DNA of 64,000 nt from Bacteroidales bacterium CF (GCA_000473305.1 CP006772.1:1984001-2048000), one strand, 5' to 3'; positions 1-8,451 are shown, counted from the first letter of the stretch. Numbers and translations: made by a program. The notes: generated by a model not told the origin, from the sequence alone.

Positions 1-54
1 ATTAACGAGTTGCTTACCGACCTTAAAGAGTTGAGGGAATATGAAAAAGTTTGA
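1..54 (+). CDS. C-terminal end of an upstream gene (partial)
   Basis: An open frame enters from the left edge and ends at TGA 52-54, encoding 17 residues ending LKELREYEKV. It overlaps the start of the next gene by 14 bases, the usual arrangement for coupled genes here. Too little is present to assign a family; the charged, helix-like tail says nothing specific. Confidence 0.45.
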   Translation: MNELLTDLKELREYEKV

Positions 55-301
55 GAATAAGAGAAAGTTTGAAAGGCGTGATTCCCTGGGGAAAATCGAC
101 AAGCTAATGTCTGTTTTCTTTATAACCGGTTCACTGGTTTTCGGATTATCAGCAATCATACGTGTTTTTCTAATAAAAGACCACAGCTACCCTCTGGCAA
201 TGAATATCCTGCTAATAATAGCCACAATACTTCTACTTATCTCTGCGGGCTGGTGTCTGGGAAGGTGGGTAAATCCGTATGGGATTCTTCTGAAGAAATA
301 A
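41..301 (+). CDS. Small two-helix membrane protein, unknown function
   Basis: An 86-residue protein with a basic N-terminus (many Lys/Arg in residues 2-19) followed by two hydrophobic segments at about residues 22-45 and 53-74, so it probably sits in the inner membrane with both ends in the cytoplasm. I do not recognise a family. The ATG at 41 lies inside the end of the preceding open frame, which suggests co-transcription with whatever lies to the left. It converges on ybaK, and the gap holds palindromic element copy 1, which could end transcription from both sides. It is treated as real because of the coupled start and clean membrane-protein composition. Confidence 0.6.
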   Translation: MKKFENKRKFERRDSLGKIDKLMSVFFITGSLVFGLSAIIRVFLIKDHSYPLAMNILLIIATILLLISAGWCLGRWVNPYGILLKK

Positions 302-307
302 ATATTG

Positions 308-428
308 GTGGCACAGATTTTTGCATTTATCACGAAATGTGTGCGTTAAAAGTCGCACCGGGGCAAAAATCTCTAAGTCGAAAAAAATATATATCAGCAA
401 ATCAGATAAATGCAAAAATCTGTGCCAC
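308..428. repeat. Palindromic intergenic element, copy 1
   Basis: Arms 308-331 and 405-428 are a perfect 24-bp inverted repeat separated by 73 bases. The outer part of each arm, GTGGCACAGATTTTTG, matches copies 2 and 3 (near 11.6 and 25.7 kb) in 14 of 16 positions. The right arm is also the last eight codons of ybaK (VAQIFAFI) directly before its stop, so the left arm is an inverted copy of the gene end. It lies between convergent genes and may act as a bidirectional terminator. No transposase is nearby. Confidence 0.75.
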
Positions 429-869
429 TGCCATCAAATCCTCGGGCGCAAGATAAAGTTGCAAGCCTCGCTTGCCGGCGCTTACGTAAATCTTGTCGAA
501 AGTCTTGCATGAGTGGTGAATGTATGTGGGGAAGTGCTTCTTCATGCCAATCGGGGAACAGGCTCCTCTGATATAACCGGTGACAGAAAGGAGATCCTTC
601 ATCGGAATCAGGTCACACTTTTTGTTACCGGATACCTTTGCAGCTATTTTTAGATCAAGTTCATCCGCTCCGGGTATCACACAAACGAAATAACCGCTTT
701 TATCGCCTTTGAGGACAAGCGTCTTGAATACCTTCTCCACCGGCTCTCCGAGCTGCTTTGCAACATGTACGGCACTAAGATCCTCCTCATCGACCTCGTA
801 GGGGATCAATTCATATTCAATTGCTGCCTTGTCAAGGAGTCTGGCAGCATTTGTCTTCTCAATTTTCAT
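402..869 (-). CDS. ybaK: YbaK/EbsC-type Cys-tRNA(Pro) deacylase
   Basis: A 155-residue single-domain protein of the YbaK/ProX-like editing family, which hydrolyses cysteine mischarged onto tRNA(Pro) by prolyl-tRNA synthetase. The family pattern is visible: VFKTLVLKGDKSGYFVCVIP near residue 47, a central Lys-rich stretch, GYIRGACSPIGMKK near 100 and GKRGLQLYLAPEDL near 132. Length is normal. Its ATG overlaps the end of the cyclase gene by 11 bases, so the two are co-transcribed. The last eight residues, VAQIFAFI, are encoded by the right arm of palindromic element copy 1, so this tail may derive from the element. Function is inferred from family membership. Confidence 0.9.
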   Translation of the reverse strand: MKIEKTNAARLLDKAAIEYELIPYEVDEEDLSAVHVAKQLGEPVEKVFKTLVLKGDKSGYFVCVIPGADELDLKIAAKVSGNKKCDLIPMKDLLSVTGYIRGACSPIGMKKHFPTYIHHSCKTFDKIYVSAGKRGLQLYLAPEDLMAVAQIFAFI

Positions 870-1509
870 GTTTTTTCACCATAGCCACAGCCCTTGCAGG
901 AGATCCGTCACTATCCTTGATTTTCAGAGGCAGACAAATGAATGTGAAAAATTGTCCCATCAATTTATCAAGGTTGCAAAGGTTTTCAATTATAATCATA
1001 TTGCTGCCCAGAAGCAGCTTGTGATTAACCAGATCCTGAGCAGAGACAGGATCTGCAGAGATTGAGTCGTAACCGACACCCTTCAGATTGCGTTGTGTGA
1101 GCCAGATTGCTGCCTCGTGAGTCAATACCGGGAAATTACTGTAGTAATCCTCAGTACCCCATTTTGAATCCCATCCTGAATAAAAAAGAAGAAAATCCAC
1201 CTGAGTAAGCTCCTCCTCATATTGTGCAACAAAAGCCTCATCAATAACACCTCCGGGACAGACACTTACATCTATCACCATAGCATCACCAACGAACTTG
1301 TCGGCCTCAAAATTGTCAAGAGATCTCTTGCCTGCAAGTATGTGACAAGGAGCATCAATATGAGTTCCTGTGTGAGAATAGAAGGTTATGAGCTTCTCTG
1401 CAAACCCCTCCCACTCTACACTTGTGGCCTGTAATATAGTCGGCTGCCCTGTGCCCGGATAAACCGGCATCTCAGACGAAATGGTCTGAGTAAGGTCAAT
1501 TATCTTCAT
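859..1509 (-). CDS. Cyclase-family (kynurenine formamidase-like) metal hydrolase
   Basis: A 216-residue protein of the cyclase/kynurenine-formamidase superfamily. The metal-binding signature HTGTHIDAPCH is at residues 46-56, with His46, His50 and Asp52 as likely ligands of a divalent metal. The N-terminus (IIDLTQTISSEMPVYPG) is typical. Members hydrolyse N-formylkynurenine, related amides or polyketide-type substrates, and the sequence does not say which. No tryptophan catabolism genes are near, so I do not call it KynB. It sits 6 bases after the STAS gene end and overlaps ybaK, so the three are likely one transcript. Confidence 0.85.
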   Translation of the reverse strand: MKIIDLTQTISSEMPVYPGTGQPTILQATSVEWEGFAEKLITFYSHTGTHIDAPCHILAGKRSLDNFEADKFVGDAMVIDVSVCPGGVIDEAFVAQYEEELTQVDFLLFYSGWDSKWGTEDYYSNFPVLTHEAAIWLTQRNLKGVGYDSISADPVSAQDLVNHKLLLGSNMIIIENLCNLDKLMGQFFTFICLPLKIKDSDGSPARAVAMVKKHEN

Positions 1510-1515
1510 TATATT

Positions 1516-1842
1516 CTATTTCACTATAGAGGCTTGATCGGGATAAATCTCAAATATTTTGCTGAACCCGGAGATATCAAAAATCTCTTTAATTGAGTTC
1601 TGCATACCGAAGAGCTTAAACTTGCCTCCTGAGGCCATCATCTTTTTCTGGATAACCAGAAAGACCCTCAGCCCCGAGCTGCTGATGTAGTTCATTTCAG
1701 AGCAATCCATAAGGATTGTCTTTATTTCATCTGTAATAGCGTTATTAACCGAGCTCTCAAATTCCCCGTAATTTGTAGTATCCACCCTTCCCTCGATCTT
1801 TAACAGTACTTCACTACCGTTTTTCTCTGCTGTAAGTTTCAT
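1516..1842 (-). CDS. STAS-domain protein (anti-sigma-factor antagonist type)
   Basis: A 108-residue single STAS domain, the SpoIIAA/RsbV fold that binds anti-sigma kinases or acts as a phospho-switch. The stretch DCSEMNYISSSGLRVFL has the conserved phosphorylatable serine region ahead of GLR. The ATG at 1842 is chosen over an in-frame TTG at 1863 because the TTG falls inside a TATATTTG promoter element. No RsbW-like kinase or PP2C phosphatase gene is in the window, so its partner must be elsewhere. It is followed after 6 bases by the cyclase gene. Confidence 0.85.
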   Translation of the reverse strand: MKLTAEKNGSEVLLKIEGRVDTTNYGEFESSVNNAITDEIKTILMDCSEMNYISSSGLRVFLVIQKKMMASGGKFKLFGMQNSIKEIFDISGFSKIFEIYPDQASIVK

Positions 1843-1860
1843 GTCAGTAAATATTTTATA

Positions 1861-1868
1861 CAAATATA
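1861..1868 (-). promoter_or_regulatory. -7 promoter element TATATTTG
   Basis: The minus strand reads TATATTTG, matching the Bacteroidota housekeeping -7 consensus TAnnTTTG, 18 bases upstream of the STAS start codon in the short gap after the surface peptidase gene. Transcription would begin a few bases before the ATG. The -33 region would lie in the end of the upstream gene and was not clearly seen. Confidence 0.5.
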
Positions 1869-1881
1869 TTTATAAATTCAA

Positions 1882-4827
1882 TCAATCACCCAGTAACTTC
1901 AAAGATAACATAATCTGATCTTTTCCGCCAAATCCCTGCTCAAATCTTCTTGCATAACCGAAAGACCATGTCGTTTTAAGGTAAGAGAACGCAACAATCT
2001 GTATGTCAAACTGCATTCCAGCATTAAACAGATGTCTTATTTTATCGCTCTTATCAAAGTCTGTCATCAGGTGTGTGGTAAAGAGAGATGTTTTTATAAA
2101 TGTCGGGTACAGCCATGTCGTTCCGACATTGTTCAGGCGGATCGGACGGAGGTTCAACTCACCCATAGTCTTGACATAGTTATATGCCGGGACCTCGTCT
2201 ATCTCCGCTCCCGGAAATGCAAGTACATTCCTGTATTGCTCAGATGGTTGCCAATCCACATAGTTATTCCTGAATCCGCCGAAATAAAAATGAGACAAAC
2301 CTGATGAGCGGTCACCGAACGAGAGTCCGAAGCTGTTACGGATCCAGAAGCTGGAGTTACGGATAAATGGTATAAGGAATCCGGCATCCTGACTGGAAAC
2401 TATCGACGGATAAAACTTTTTCTGAGCCAGATATTGCGTAGAGCTGATTTCCCAGCTGTACCCCTTCTCATCCATTACCCCTCCCAGGGTTTTCCTGAAC
2501 TTAGATATGCCGTAGGAGAGTGTGGCTGCCTGCATGCTGCGTATTGGAGTACCCACATTCTGATATTGAGGCAGCACTTCAAGATCTCCGTATGTGTGGA
2601 CTCCGAAACCGTACCAGCTCTTCTTCGGGGATTTGAGTGAACTCTCCTTTTTATAGTCCAGGCCTATCGAGTAACCCGCACGGCTTCTCCTTGTGGGGCC
2701 GAATATGTCGTAGAAGTGGGTTTTGTTATAATTTGCGGTAAGATACCAATTCCAGTATTTCCACTCCAGCATTGCATGTATCTTTTGTTTTGTCTCATAG
2801 TTGCTCCAGGGCGAAACGGCAATAAATATATCAAGATTGCTGATTCCTATCGGATCTCTCCAGTTTATGCGGTAGCCTGCGGCAACTGTCTCCTTGTACC
2901 CGCCAAAATCCGGATACGCACAGGCAAGCCTCATCTGTTTCAACGGGGAATAGATGCCCTCCACAGCATGGATTGTATCGCCGTCAATGCCGGAAGCCGG
3001 AGACAAAGACCATTTCTCAACCATTGGATACTTTTCGTGAATCCTGTTACCCAAAAAAGATATTGCATTTGCATCCTCAATGACCCTTGCCGGGATTATC
3101 CCCGGAACCATACCGTCCCTGTGAAATTTGAGCACAATAAGGGAATCTCTGTTGAGTTGTACCGGCATAAACATTCCTGTCTCAGTATTTGAGAGCAATT
3201 CGAATTTTTTGTCTGTCAAACCGATGCGCCACACATTTGAAACTCCTGTATAGTAAGACGTTCCAATAACAGAGCTGTCGTTGTCCGAAAATTTGAACTG
3301 ACACAGGGTATTATCACTCATAGAATAAATGGTGTCCAGGTGCTGTTTGCCTTTTTCAAGCTCCTTCAGGTCTATCATAACAAGAGACTGTTCTCCCTTA
3401 ACACCTGAAAGAGAGGCAACCATTTTCTCCCCGTTACCGGAGATGTCGAGGTCAAAAAGAGCCTTGCCAAACGGAGCTGTGTACATCGGAACTACCTGGT
3501 TGTACGGTTCGGGAATCCTTACAAGAATTGAATATCCGTTATCGTGCTTAATGCCCCATATGCTCTTGTCAGCCCGGTTGAACACAAGTTCTCCGGTCCT
3601 GGTCACCTCCATCAAGGTCTTTTTTCTGCCTGTTTTAACATCTATCTCAACCAGACTCCTGAATTTTGAATTACTCTCTGTAATAAAAACTCTCTCTCCG
3701 TTCGGGTCGTATGCAAGATGTGTGGTGTAATACAATTCAGGAGAATCCAGAACCGCCAGTTTACGGATTTTTCCGTTAAACCTGTCTATCTCTGCAATCT
3801 GAGAAATGTCTCCGGGATAGTTAACAGCTGCATATATCTTTCCGGTTGAGTTGTTGTATGCAAACCTTGAGACGCTGCCGAGAGGTTTTGATGTTATAGG
3901 GTTAAATTCTGTAAGAGGAAACTCTTTAATTGTCTCAATATTATTTTTTTGAAACTCATTTTCACATTTGCGCCACTCATCCCATACACTTCTGACCGGT
4001 TTTCCATAAACCTTTTTGAATTGTCCTGCATAGAATGCCTTGCTGTCATCACTCCTCCGGTAAAACTGCATCAGCTTGTCCATGCCGTATTTATCGGCAA
4101 GATATGTCACAAAACGGGTCCCGTAGAGGTATGAATTTGCACCGACCTGAAAATCTATGGTCGTGCCCTCTGTCTCAAGCCCTACCAGAGAGTAAAGAGG
4201 TTTCTCCTCATTGATAATGCTGCGGAAATACATCTCGTCATAGTTGCCCATAGCCCTTCCCAGTCCGCCGGACATCCATGTCTCCATGAAGCAGGCAATA
4301 CCCTCGTGATACCACCTCGGTGAGTACCATCTGGGAGCGGTCAGATAACTCCACACTGCCGACAGAGGCATCTCCTCGTCCCTTCTGATCTTTCCCATCA
4401 TATGTCTCCTGAAAAAGAGATCCCGTCTGTTAGGATTATCAGCCATTACAACATGTGTAAGCTCATGATTGAAGAGCCACTGAAATCTCTCGCTTGAGGG
4501 GATTATGCTGAAAGCAAAGCTGTAGGGCTCAATTCCGAGCTGTACCTGGTTGAAAGGAAGTATCAAGGCACCACCATGCCCCATATCCTGAAAATCGTTC
4601 AGTATGACATAAGTAGTAGTATCCTTGTATTCCCACAAATTTGAGTGGAAATTCATGGCATTCCGGTATGTCTGTGACACATGAGGAACAAGATATGAGT
4701 ATCTTTTCCCGAAATATATCAGGTCAAGATTGTCTATCTTGTGTTGCAATATCGTCTGAGCTTGCAACCCTCCTGAGCAGAAGAGGAGGGCTAAAGGCAA
4801 CATAACCTTTAGAGCGGTTTTGTTCAA
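1882..4827 (-). CDS. Exported gluzincin/beta-propeller protein with C-terminal outer-membrane barrel
   Basis: A 981-residue exported protein. A signal peptide covers about residues 1-24 (MNKTALKVMLPLALLFCSGG then LQAQ). A peptidase-MA-like zinc site follows: HELTH at 121-125 and the third-ligand motif HEGIACF with Glu175. About residues 310-600 are WD40/TolB-like propeller repeats. About residues 630-981 alternate aromatic and polar residues like an outer-membrane beta-barrel. The start is taken as TTG at 4827 because the ATG at 4803 would remove the basic n-region of the signal peptide. It lies 21 bases after the preceding gene. It is probably a surface or periplasmic protease; substrate unknown. 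Confidence 0.8.
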   Translation of the reverse strand: MNKTALKVMLPLALLFCSGGLQAQTILQHKIDNLDLIYFGKRYSYLVPHVSQTYRNAMNFHSNLWEYKDTTTYVILNDFQDMGHGGALILPFNQVQLGIEPYSFAFSIIPSSERFQWLFNHELTHVVMADNPNRRDLFFRRHMMGKIRRDEEMPLSAVWSYLTAPRWYSPRWYHEGIACFMETWMSGGLGRAMGNYDEMYFRSIINEEKPLYSLVGLETEGTTIDFQVGANSYLYGTRFVTYLADKYGMDKLMQFYRRSDDSKAFYAGQFKKVYGKPVRSVWDEWRKCENEFQKNNIETIKEFPLTEFNPITSKPLGSVSRFAYNNSTGKIYAAVNYPGDISQIAEIDRFNGKIRKLAVLDSPELYYTTHLAYDPNGERVFITESNSKFRSLVEIDVKTGRKKTLMEVTRTGELVFNRADKSIWGIKHDNGYSILVRIPEPYNQVVPMYTAPFGKALFDLDISGNGEKMVASLSGVKGEQSLVMIDLKELEKGKQHLDTIYSMSDNTLCQFKFSDNDSSVIGTSYYTGVSNVWRIGLTDKKFELLSNTETGMFMPVQLNRDSLIVLKFHRDGMVPGIIPARVIEDANAISFLGNRIHEKYPMVEKWSLSPASGIDGDTIHAVEGIYSPLKQMRLACAYPDFGGYKETVAAGYRINWRDPIGISNLDIFIAVSPWSNYETKQKIHAMLEWKYWNWYLTANYNKTHFYDIFGPTRRSRAGYSIGLDYKKESSLKSPKKSWYGFGVHTYGDLEVLPQYQNVGTPIRSMQAATLSYGISKFRKTLGGVMDEKGYSWEISSTQYLAQKKFYPSIVSSQDAGFLIPFIRNSSFWIRNSFGLSFGDRSSGLSHFYFGGFRNNYVDWQPSEQYRNVLAFPGAEIDEVPAYNYVKTMGELNLRPIRLNNVGTTWLYPTFIKTSLFTTHLMTDFDKSDKIRHLFNAGMQFDIQIVAFSYLKTTWSFGYARRFEQGFGGKDQIMLSLKLLGD

Positions 4828-4848
4828 ATCAGGGAATAATTTAATGAT

Positions 4849-5826
4849 TTACAGATATATAATTCCAAGACTCTCCATGTCATATATTATACCTAATGAC
4901 TCATTGCTCAATACAGCTCCAAGCTTCTCGAAGTCAAAAATCCCAAGATGTTCTATATCCATGACTCCTAAAGCGGAAGCTTCGGTAAATCCGGCGCTCA
5001 GGCTCTCAATATTATCGAATCCCAATTTTTCCTGATCATAGAATGCCGCCCCTAACTGCTCAAAATCTTCTATCTCTATGCCCTTGAGAGATTCCATATC
5101 TTTACGGATGCTTTCGTCCAGGTTTGTGTTACTTGCTGCCGGAAAATCGCTGCCGAACATCTTCTTCTTTTCGAAGTATTTCATCAGTACCTTGTCATGG
5201 AAAACCAGAGCATTACCGACCTGATTTCTCACTAACAGATCGTGAGCAAGCTTAATCTGCTTGTCGGAAGATTTCTCCTTAGCAATATAATCCTCAAGTC
5301 CTGATATTAGATTCAACACAACGTTGTTGCCATAATTCATCTGTGCTATGGCCTCGTTTGCCCTGGTGACAGAGTGTCTCAGAAGTACCGGGTTTACCTC
5401 TTTTGCATTGTTGCAAGTTGCTGCAACCAAAAGGAAATTGGGCTTTGATGTCTCCAGAAATGTCCTGAACTTTTCCACACTTGAAAGCAATTCCTGGTTC
5501 TTAGCTTTGAAATTTTTCTCTTTCTCTATCTCAGCTGAAGCTTGACCTAAAACCGCTGACAACTGTAGTGCCTTCACATACTGCAACTCCATATACTTCA
5601 TAATGTTTCCGGCCATTACTGTATCCGCAGCTATCTGATCCTTAAGGCGAATATCCGCCTCTGAAGCCTTTGCGTTACGATAATTATTTACTTTGCCTAC
5701 TGTTCCTGAAAGTTCATCACTGTTTATCTTAGGATATTCAACAGAAATACCAATCAGAAAACCGGCTGCCAGAGCCAGTAGAATTGCAGATGCAATAAAA
5801 AGGTTACTTTTAGTTTTCATAGACAT
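4849..5826 (-). CDS. Single-pass membrane-anchored protein with C-terminal ExLG repeat, unknown
   Basis: A 325-residue protein I do not recognise. An N-terminal hydrophobic segment at about residues 9-27 is a signal anchor, and about residues 40-240 are alpha-helical and probably periplasmic. From about 250 to the end there is a degenerate repeat of 8-10 residues with the core ExLG (FEQLG, QEKLG, IEHLG, FEKLG, NESLG, MESLG), finishing GIIYL. Its ATG directly follows the stop codon of the PrsW-like gene, so translation is coupled. The pairing makes it a candidate substrate or partner of that protease, which is inference only. Confidence 0.75.
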   Translation of the reverse strand: MSMKTKSNLFIASAILLALAAGFLIGISVEYPKINSDELSGTVGKVNNYRNAKASEADIRLKDQIAADTVMAGNIMKYMELQYVKALQLSAVLGQASAEIEKEKNFKAKNQELLSSVEKFRTFLETSKPNFLLVAATCNNAKEVNPVLLRHSVTRANEAIAQMNYGNNVVLNLISGLEDYIAKEKSSDKQIKLAHDLLVRNQVGNALVFHDKVLMKYFEKKKMFGSDFPAASNTNLDESIRKDMESLKGIEIEDFEQLGAAFYDQEKLGFDNIESLSAGFTEASALGVMDIEHLGIFDFEKLGAVLSNESLGIIYDMESLGIIYL

Positions 5827-6780
5827 TTATTTTAATAAGTTAAGTTTCCATAAATCCCTGTAATTCATACTCAGCAACGGCATCAGTGTAATCTCGCCCA
5901 CCTTCCCTATTCTCTTTTTAAGTGCCTTTAGTTCTGCCAGTTTCAGATCGATATCATCCTCCACAACTACGGGAAAATCATTCTCGCGGAGCATCAGGTT
6001 TCTTTTTGCCTTAATGGAGAGTTCCAGATAAAGCTGTATATAACAATATAAATCCAAAATACTCTCCGGAGGGAAGCTTGTTTTCAGAGAATCAAGATAT
6101 TTCCCGGCCCTGGTCGAGAGCATCTCTCCCCTGTTCATCATGTTTAGCATGGCAACCTCACTGCTGAACTCCACCTCCAGCCAATTATGAAGCCTCTGCT
6201 CGGAGTATCTGAAGATAAGAATGAACAGTGCTGCAAGCAAAACTACTATTCCCAATGTCTGCATGACTGGGTTTATGTAGAAAAGATTGAATGTGTAATG
6301 AATTATAGAAACGGAAATAAAAGCCAGAATCGGAAAAAGGAGACCTTTTTGATCAAGGCTTTTTCCAAAAACAACCAGCATTGCCACAATTGCTGTACAT
6401 CCACCATGCATGAATGCCGTTCCGAATCCTCTGACGATCCAGGTAAGAATTGACGCTTCCGGAATGGCATTGAGATAGAAGAGATTTTCAGCAAGTGCAA
6501 AACCGGCTCCGGATGCAAATCCGTATATTGCAGCATCAATTATAAATCCGGCCTTACCTCTCCTTATAAGATACAGTACAAAAACCGATTTCAGTAACTC
6601 CTCCGCGACAGGTGCAAAAACAGGATGTGAGACATTGAGAAGGTACAACAGTGTTGCCATCAGAACTCCCCACGACAGCGAGGCAAAAAGTACACCTTTG
6701 AATACCAGCTTAAAACTATCCAATAAGAATAAGAATACGAGAAAGACAAGTACCGGTATTACACTGAACAGAATTTCCAT
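5827..6780 (-). CDS. PrsW-type intramembrane protease
   Basis: A 317-residue polytopic protein with PrsW-family signatures: Glu60-Glu61 in PVAEELLKS, Glu98-Asn99 in GAGFALAENLFY, His125 in TAFMHGG and His161 in SIIHYTFN, all within hydrophobic helices. PrsW proteins are glutamic intramembrane proteases; in Bacillus PrsW makes the first cut in the anti-sigma factor RsiW. The last third (about 190-317) is a soluble cytoplasmic tail not needed for the core fold. The next gene starts immediately after its stop. No anti-sigma factor is adjacent, so the substrate is unknown; the coupled single-pass protein is an obvious candidate. Confidence 0.85.
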   Translation of the reverse strand: MEILFSVIPVLVFLVFLFLLDSFKLVFKGVLFASLSWGVLMATLLYLLNVSHPVFAPVAEELLKSVFVLYLIRRGKAGFIIDAAIYGFASGAGFALAENLFYLNAIPEASILTWIVRGFGTAFMHGGCTAIVAMLVVFGKSLDQKGLLFPILAFISVSIIHYTFNLFYINPVMQTLGIVVLLAALFILIFRYSEQRLHNWLEVEFSSEVAMLNMMNRGEMLSTRAGKYLDSLKTSFPPESILDLYCYIQLYLELSIKAKRNLMLRENDFPVVVEDDIDLKLAELKALKKRIGKVGEITLMPLLSMNYRDLWKLNLLK

Positions 6781-6864
6781 ATATCCATTTTACACAATAA
6801 ATATAAGGAGAATCTATCACTTGTCAAGATTTTACTTTTGATTTATTAAAAATATCTCACAATG

Positions 6865-7647
6865 TCAAAGGGATAACTTTTCCTTCAGGAACTTGTAGCC
6901 GGTTGTACTTGCCTTTAGGGTGTTACCATCTTTGAGATAAACATTGTAGCTCTCTTTTCCGAAGAGCTCAACCCTTGCGATAACCTCTGAATTCACAATG
7001 CATGAGCGGTGTATTCTCACAAAAGTAGCCGGAAGGTGTGATTCGAAGTATTTCATTGTCTGCTCCTTAATATACCGGCCCTTTGCTGTGATAAGTATCA
7101 CGTAATCCCCGTAGGCCTGAATATAATGAAGCTCCTCAACGTGAACTATGTGTATCTGAGTCCCCTCCTTTACCGATATTCTCGAGATCAGATCCTCCTC
7201 AGAAGATGGAGTGACAGCCTCCTTGAGCTCCTGTTCCACTTCGTTCATTTGAGATTTTCCTACTAACTGGCCGTACCACATAAGCAGGATAACCCAACCG
7301 AAAATGCCATAGACAACCATAAGCGGAATCTGTACCAGAAAGTGCTTAGGCTGCTCTATCCCGCACAACAGGAGGGCCAGAAAAGCCCCGGCCAGGCTTA
7401 CAAGCAGTACCAGAATTGTCATAACTACCTTACCCGGAATCGACGAGATGTAGCTGTTTATGTACCAGTACATGTACCCGGCGGCGGCCTGTATGAGGCC
7501 GAAAGTCATGCCGGCCGCCGCCGCACTGCACAATGAGAGACCACCGTAATAGAAGAGAAGGAACGAGAGCAGCAACGCAGACAAAACCGCTATTGCCACT
7601 CCGGATTCCCTCCTGATCATTGTTTCCGTTAAAGGGTGTTGACTCAT
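6865..7647 (-). CDS. Membrane-bound LytTR-domain transcription regulator
   Basis: A 260-residue protein with four hydrophobic segments in the first half (about residues 15-36, 38-62, 72-95 and 104-128) and a LytTR DNA-binding domain at about 160-258 (VEELHYIQAYGDYVILIT, then FVRIHRSCIVN). There is no receiver domain, so it is a one-component membrane sensor rather than a classical response regulator. It follows the LiaF-like gene by 17 bases, and the pair is likely one operon. In Firmicutes LiaF-type proteins restrain a regulator responding to envelope stress; a comparable role is plausible here but unproven. Confidence 0.88.
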   Translation of the reverse strand: MSQHPLTETMIRRESGVAIAVLSALLLSFLLFYYGGLSLCSAAAAGMTFGLIQAAAGYMYWYINSYISSIPGKVVMTILVLLVSLAGAFLALLLCGIEQPKHFLVQIPLMVVYGIFGWVILLMWYGQLVGKSQMNEVEQELKEAVTPSSEEDLISRISVKEGTQIHIVHVEELHYIQAYGDYVILITAKGRYIKEQTMKYFESHLPATFVRIHRSCIVNSEVIARVELFGKESYNVYLKDGNTLKASTTGYKFLKEKLSL

Positions 7648-7664
7648 TCTTTTTCTTTAATATA

Positions 7665-8417
7665 TCAGCTTTTGATCTCTATCCCGCCAAAGGTATTGCT
7701 TCCCCTGATTATCAGCTTGTGCTCAAAATCGATGTTCTCCCTTGAGGTGAAACGTTTGTCATCACTGCCACCGGCAACATTGCTGGTCTTGATCTCTACG
7801 AACCATGAAGATGGTACATATATCTCGATGCCTCCGAATGTGCTGTCAAGGTCAATGTAGGTCTCAGGTGCAGCAAGGGATGTACGTCTGAGGTCCAGAA
7901 CTGTTCCGCCGAATGTGTTTGAAAGCTTGGCTCCTTTGAAAACAGGGTCAAGGACAATCTGGCGTACCGATCCGAATGTGTTTGAAGAGGTGACAAAACC
8001 ATCCTCGTTTCTTGAAACTCCTCCGCCACTGTTGTGAGACCTGTCTCTCCTGTAAACTCCGCCGCAGTTGCCGCTCTTACCTATGTTGAACAGCAATCCG
8101 ACACCGACAATTACAAAGATTACAGGCCAGTATGTACCGAGCCAGTCATGAGGATAGCCGATGACTCTCGGCAGAAGGAAAAATGCTCCGATGCCCACCA
8201 GAATAAATCCTGCTGTGTCATTTCTCTTGATAAATTGCCCGATTCCTATTACAATAAGCAACATCTGCCATGATATCAATATACGGAAGAGGTTGTAATC
8301 CACCAGACCCATATTTTTGCCGATGAGAAGGACTCCTACGGCAATAAAGCATAAGGCGACAAGTAAGGGGTTCAGCCATCCCTGGTTAAATCTCCTTGGT
8401 TTTTCAATTACATGCAT
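7665..8417 (-). CDS. LiaF/YvqF-like membrane protein
   Basis: A 250-residue protein. About residues 10-120 contain four hydrophobic helices (DUF5668-like transmembrane region). After a Gly/Ser/Arg-rich linker near 125-145, the C-terminus (about 150-250) has repeated SNTFGG, STFGG and NVAGG turns typical of the LiaF/YvqF cell-wall-antibiotic-response fold, a right-handed beta structure. The start at ATG 8417 is preferred to an upstream in-frame TTG because a TAATTTTG promoter element lies at 8444-8451. It is transcribed with the LytTR regulator downstream and probably modulates it. Confidence 0.85.
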   Translation of the reverse strand: MHVIEKPRRFNQGWLNPLLVALCFIAVGVLLIGKNMGLVDYNLFRILISWQMLLIVIGIGQFIKRNDTAGFILVGIGAFFLLPRVIGYPHDWLGTYWPVIFVIVGVGLLFNIGKSGNCGGVYRRDRSHNSGGGVSRNEDGFVTSSNTFGSVRQIVLDPVFKGAKLSNTFGGTVLDLRRTSLAAPETYIDLDSTFGGIEIYVPSSWFVEIKTSNVAGGSDDKRFTSRENIDFEHKLIIRGSNTFGGIEIKS

Positions 8418-8443
8418 AATCGTGTTTGTTTTAAAGTTTGATG

Positions 8444-8451
8444 CAAAATTA
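8444..8451 (-). promoter_or_regulatory. -7 promoter element TAATTTTG
   Basis: The minus strand reads TAATTTTG, a match to TAnnTTTG, 26 bases ahead of the LiaF-like ATG in the divergent gap with the cupin gene. It would drive the LiaF-like/LytTR operon. Confidence 0.5.
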
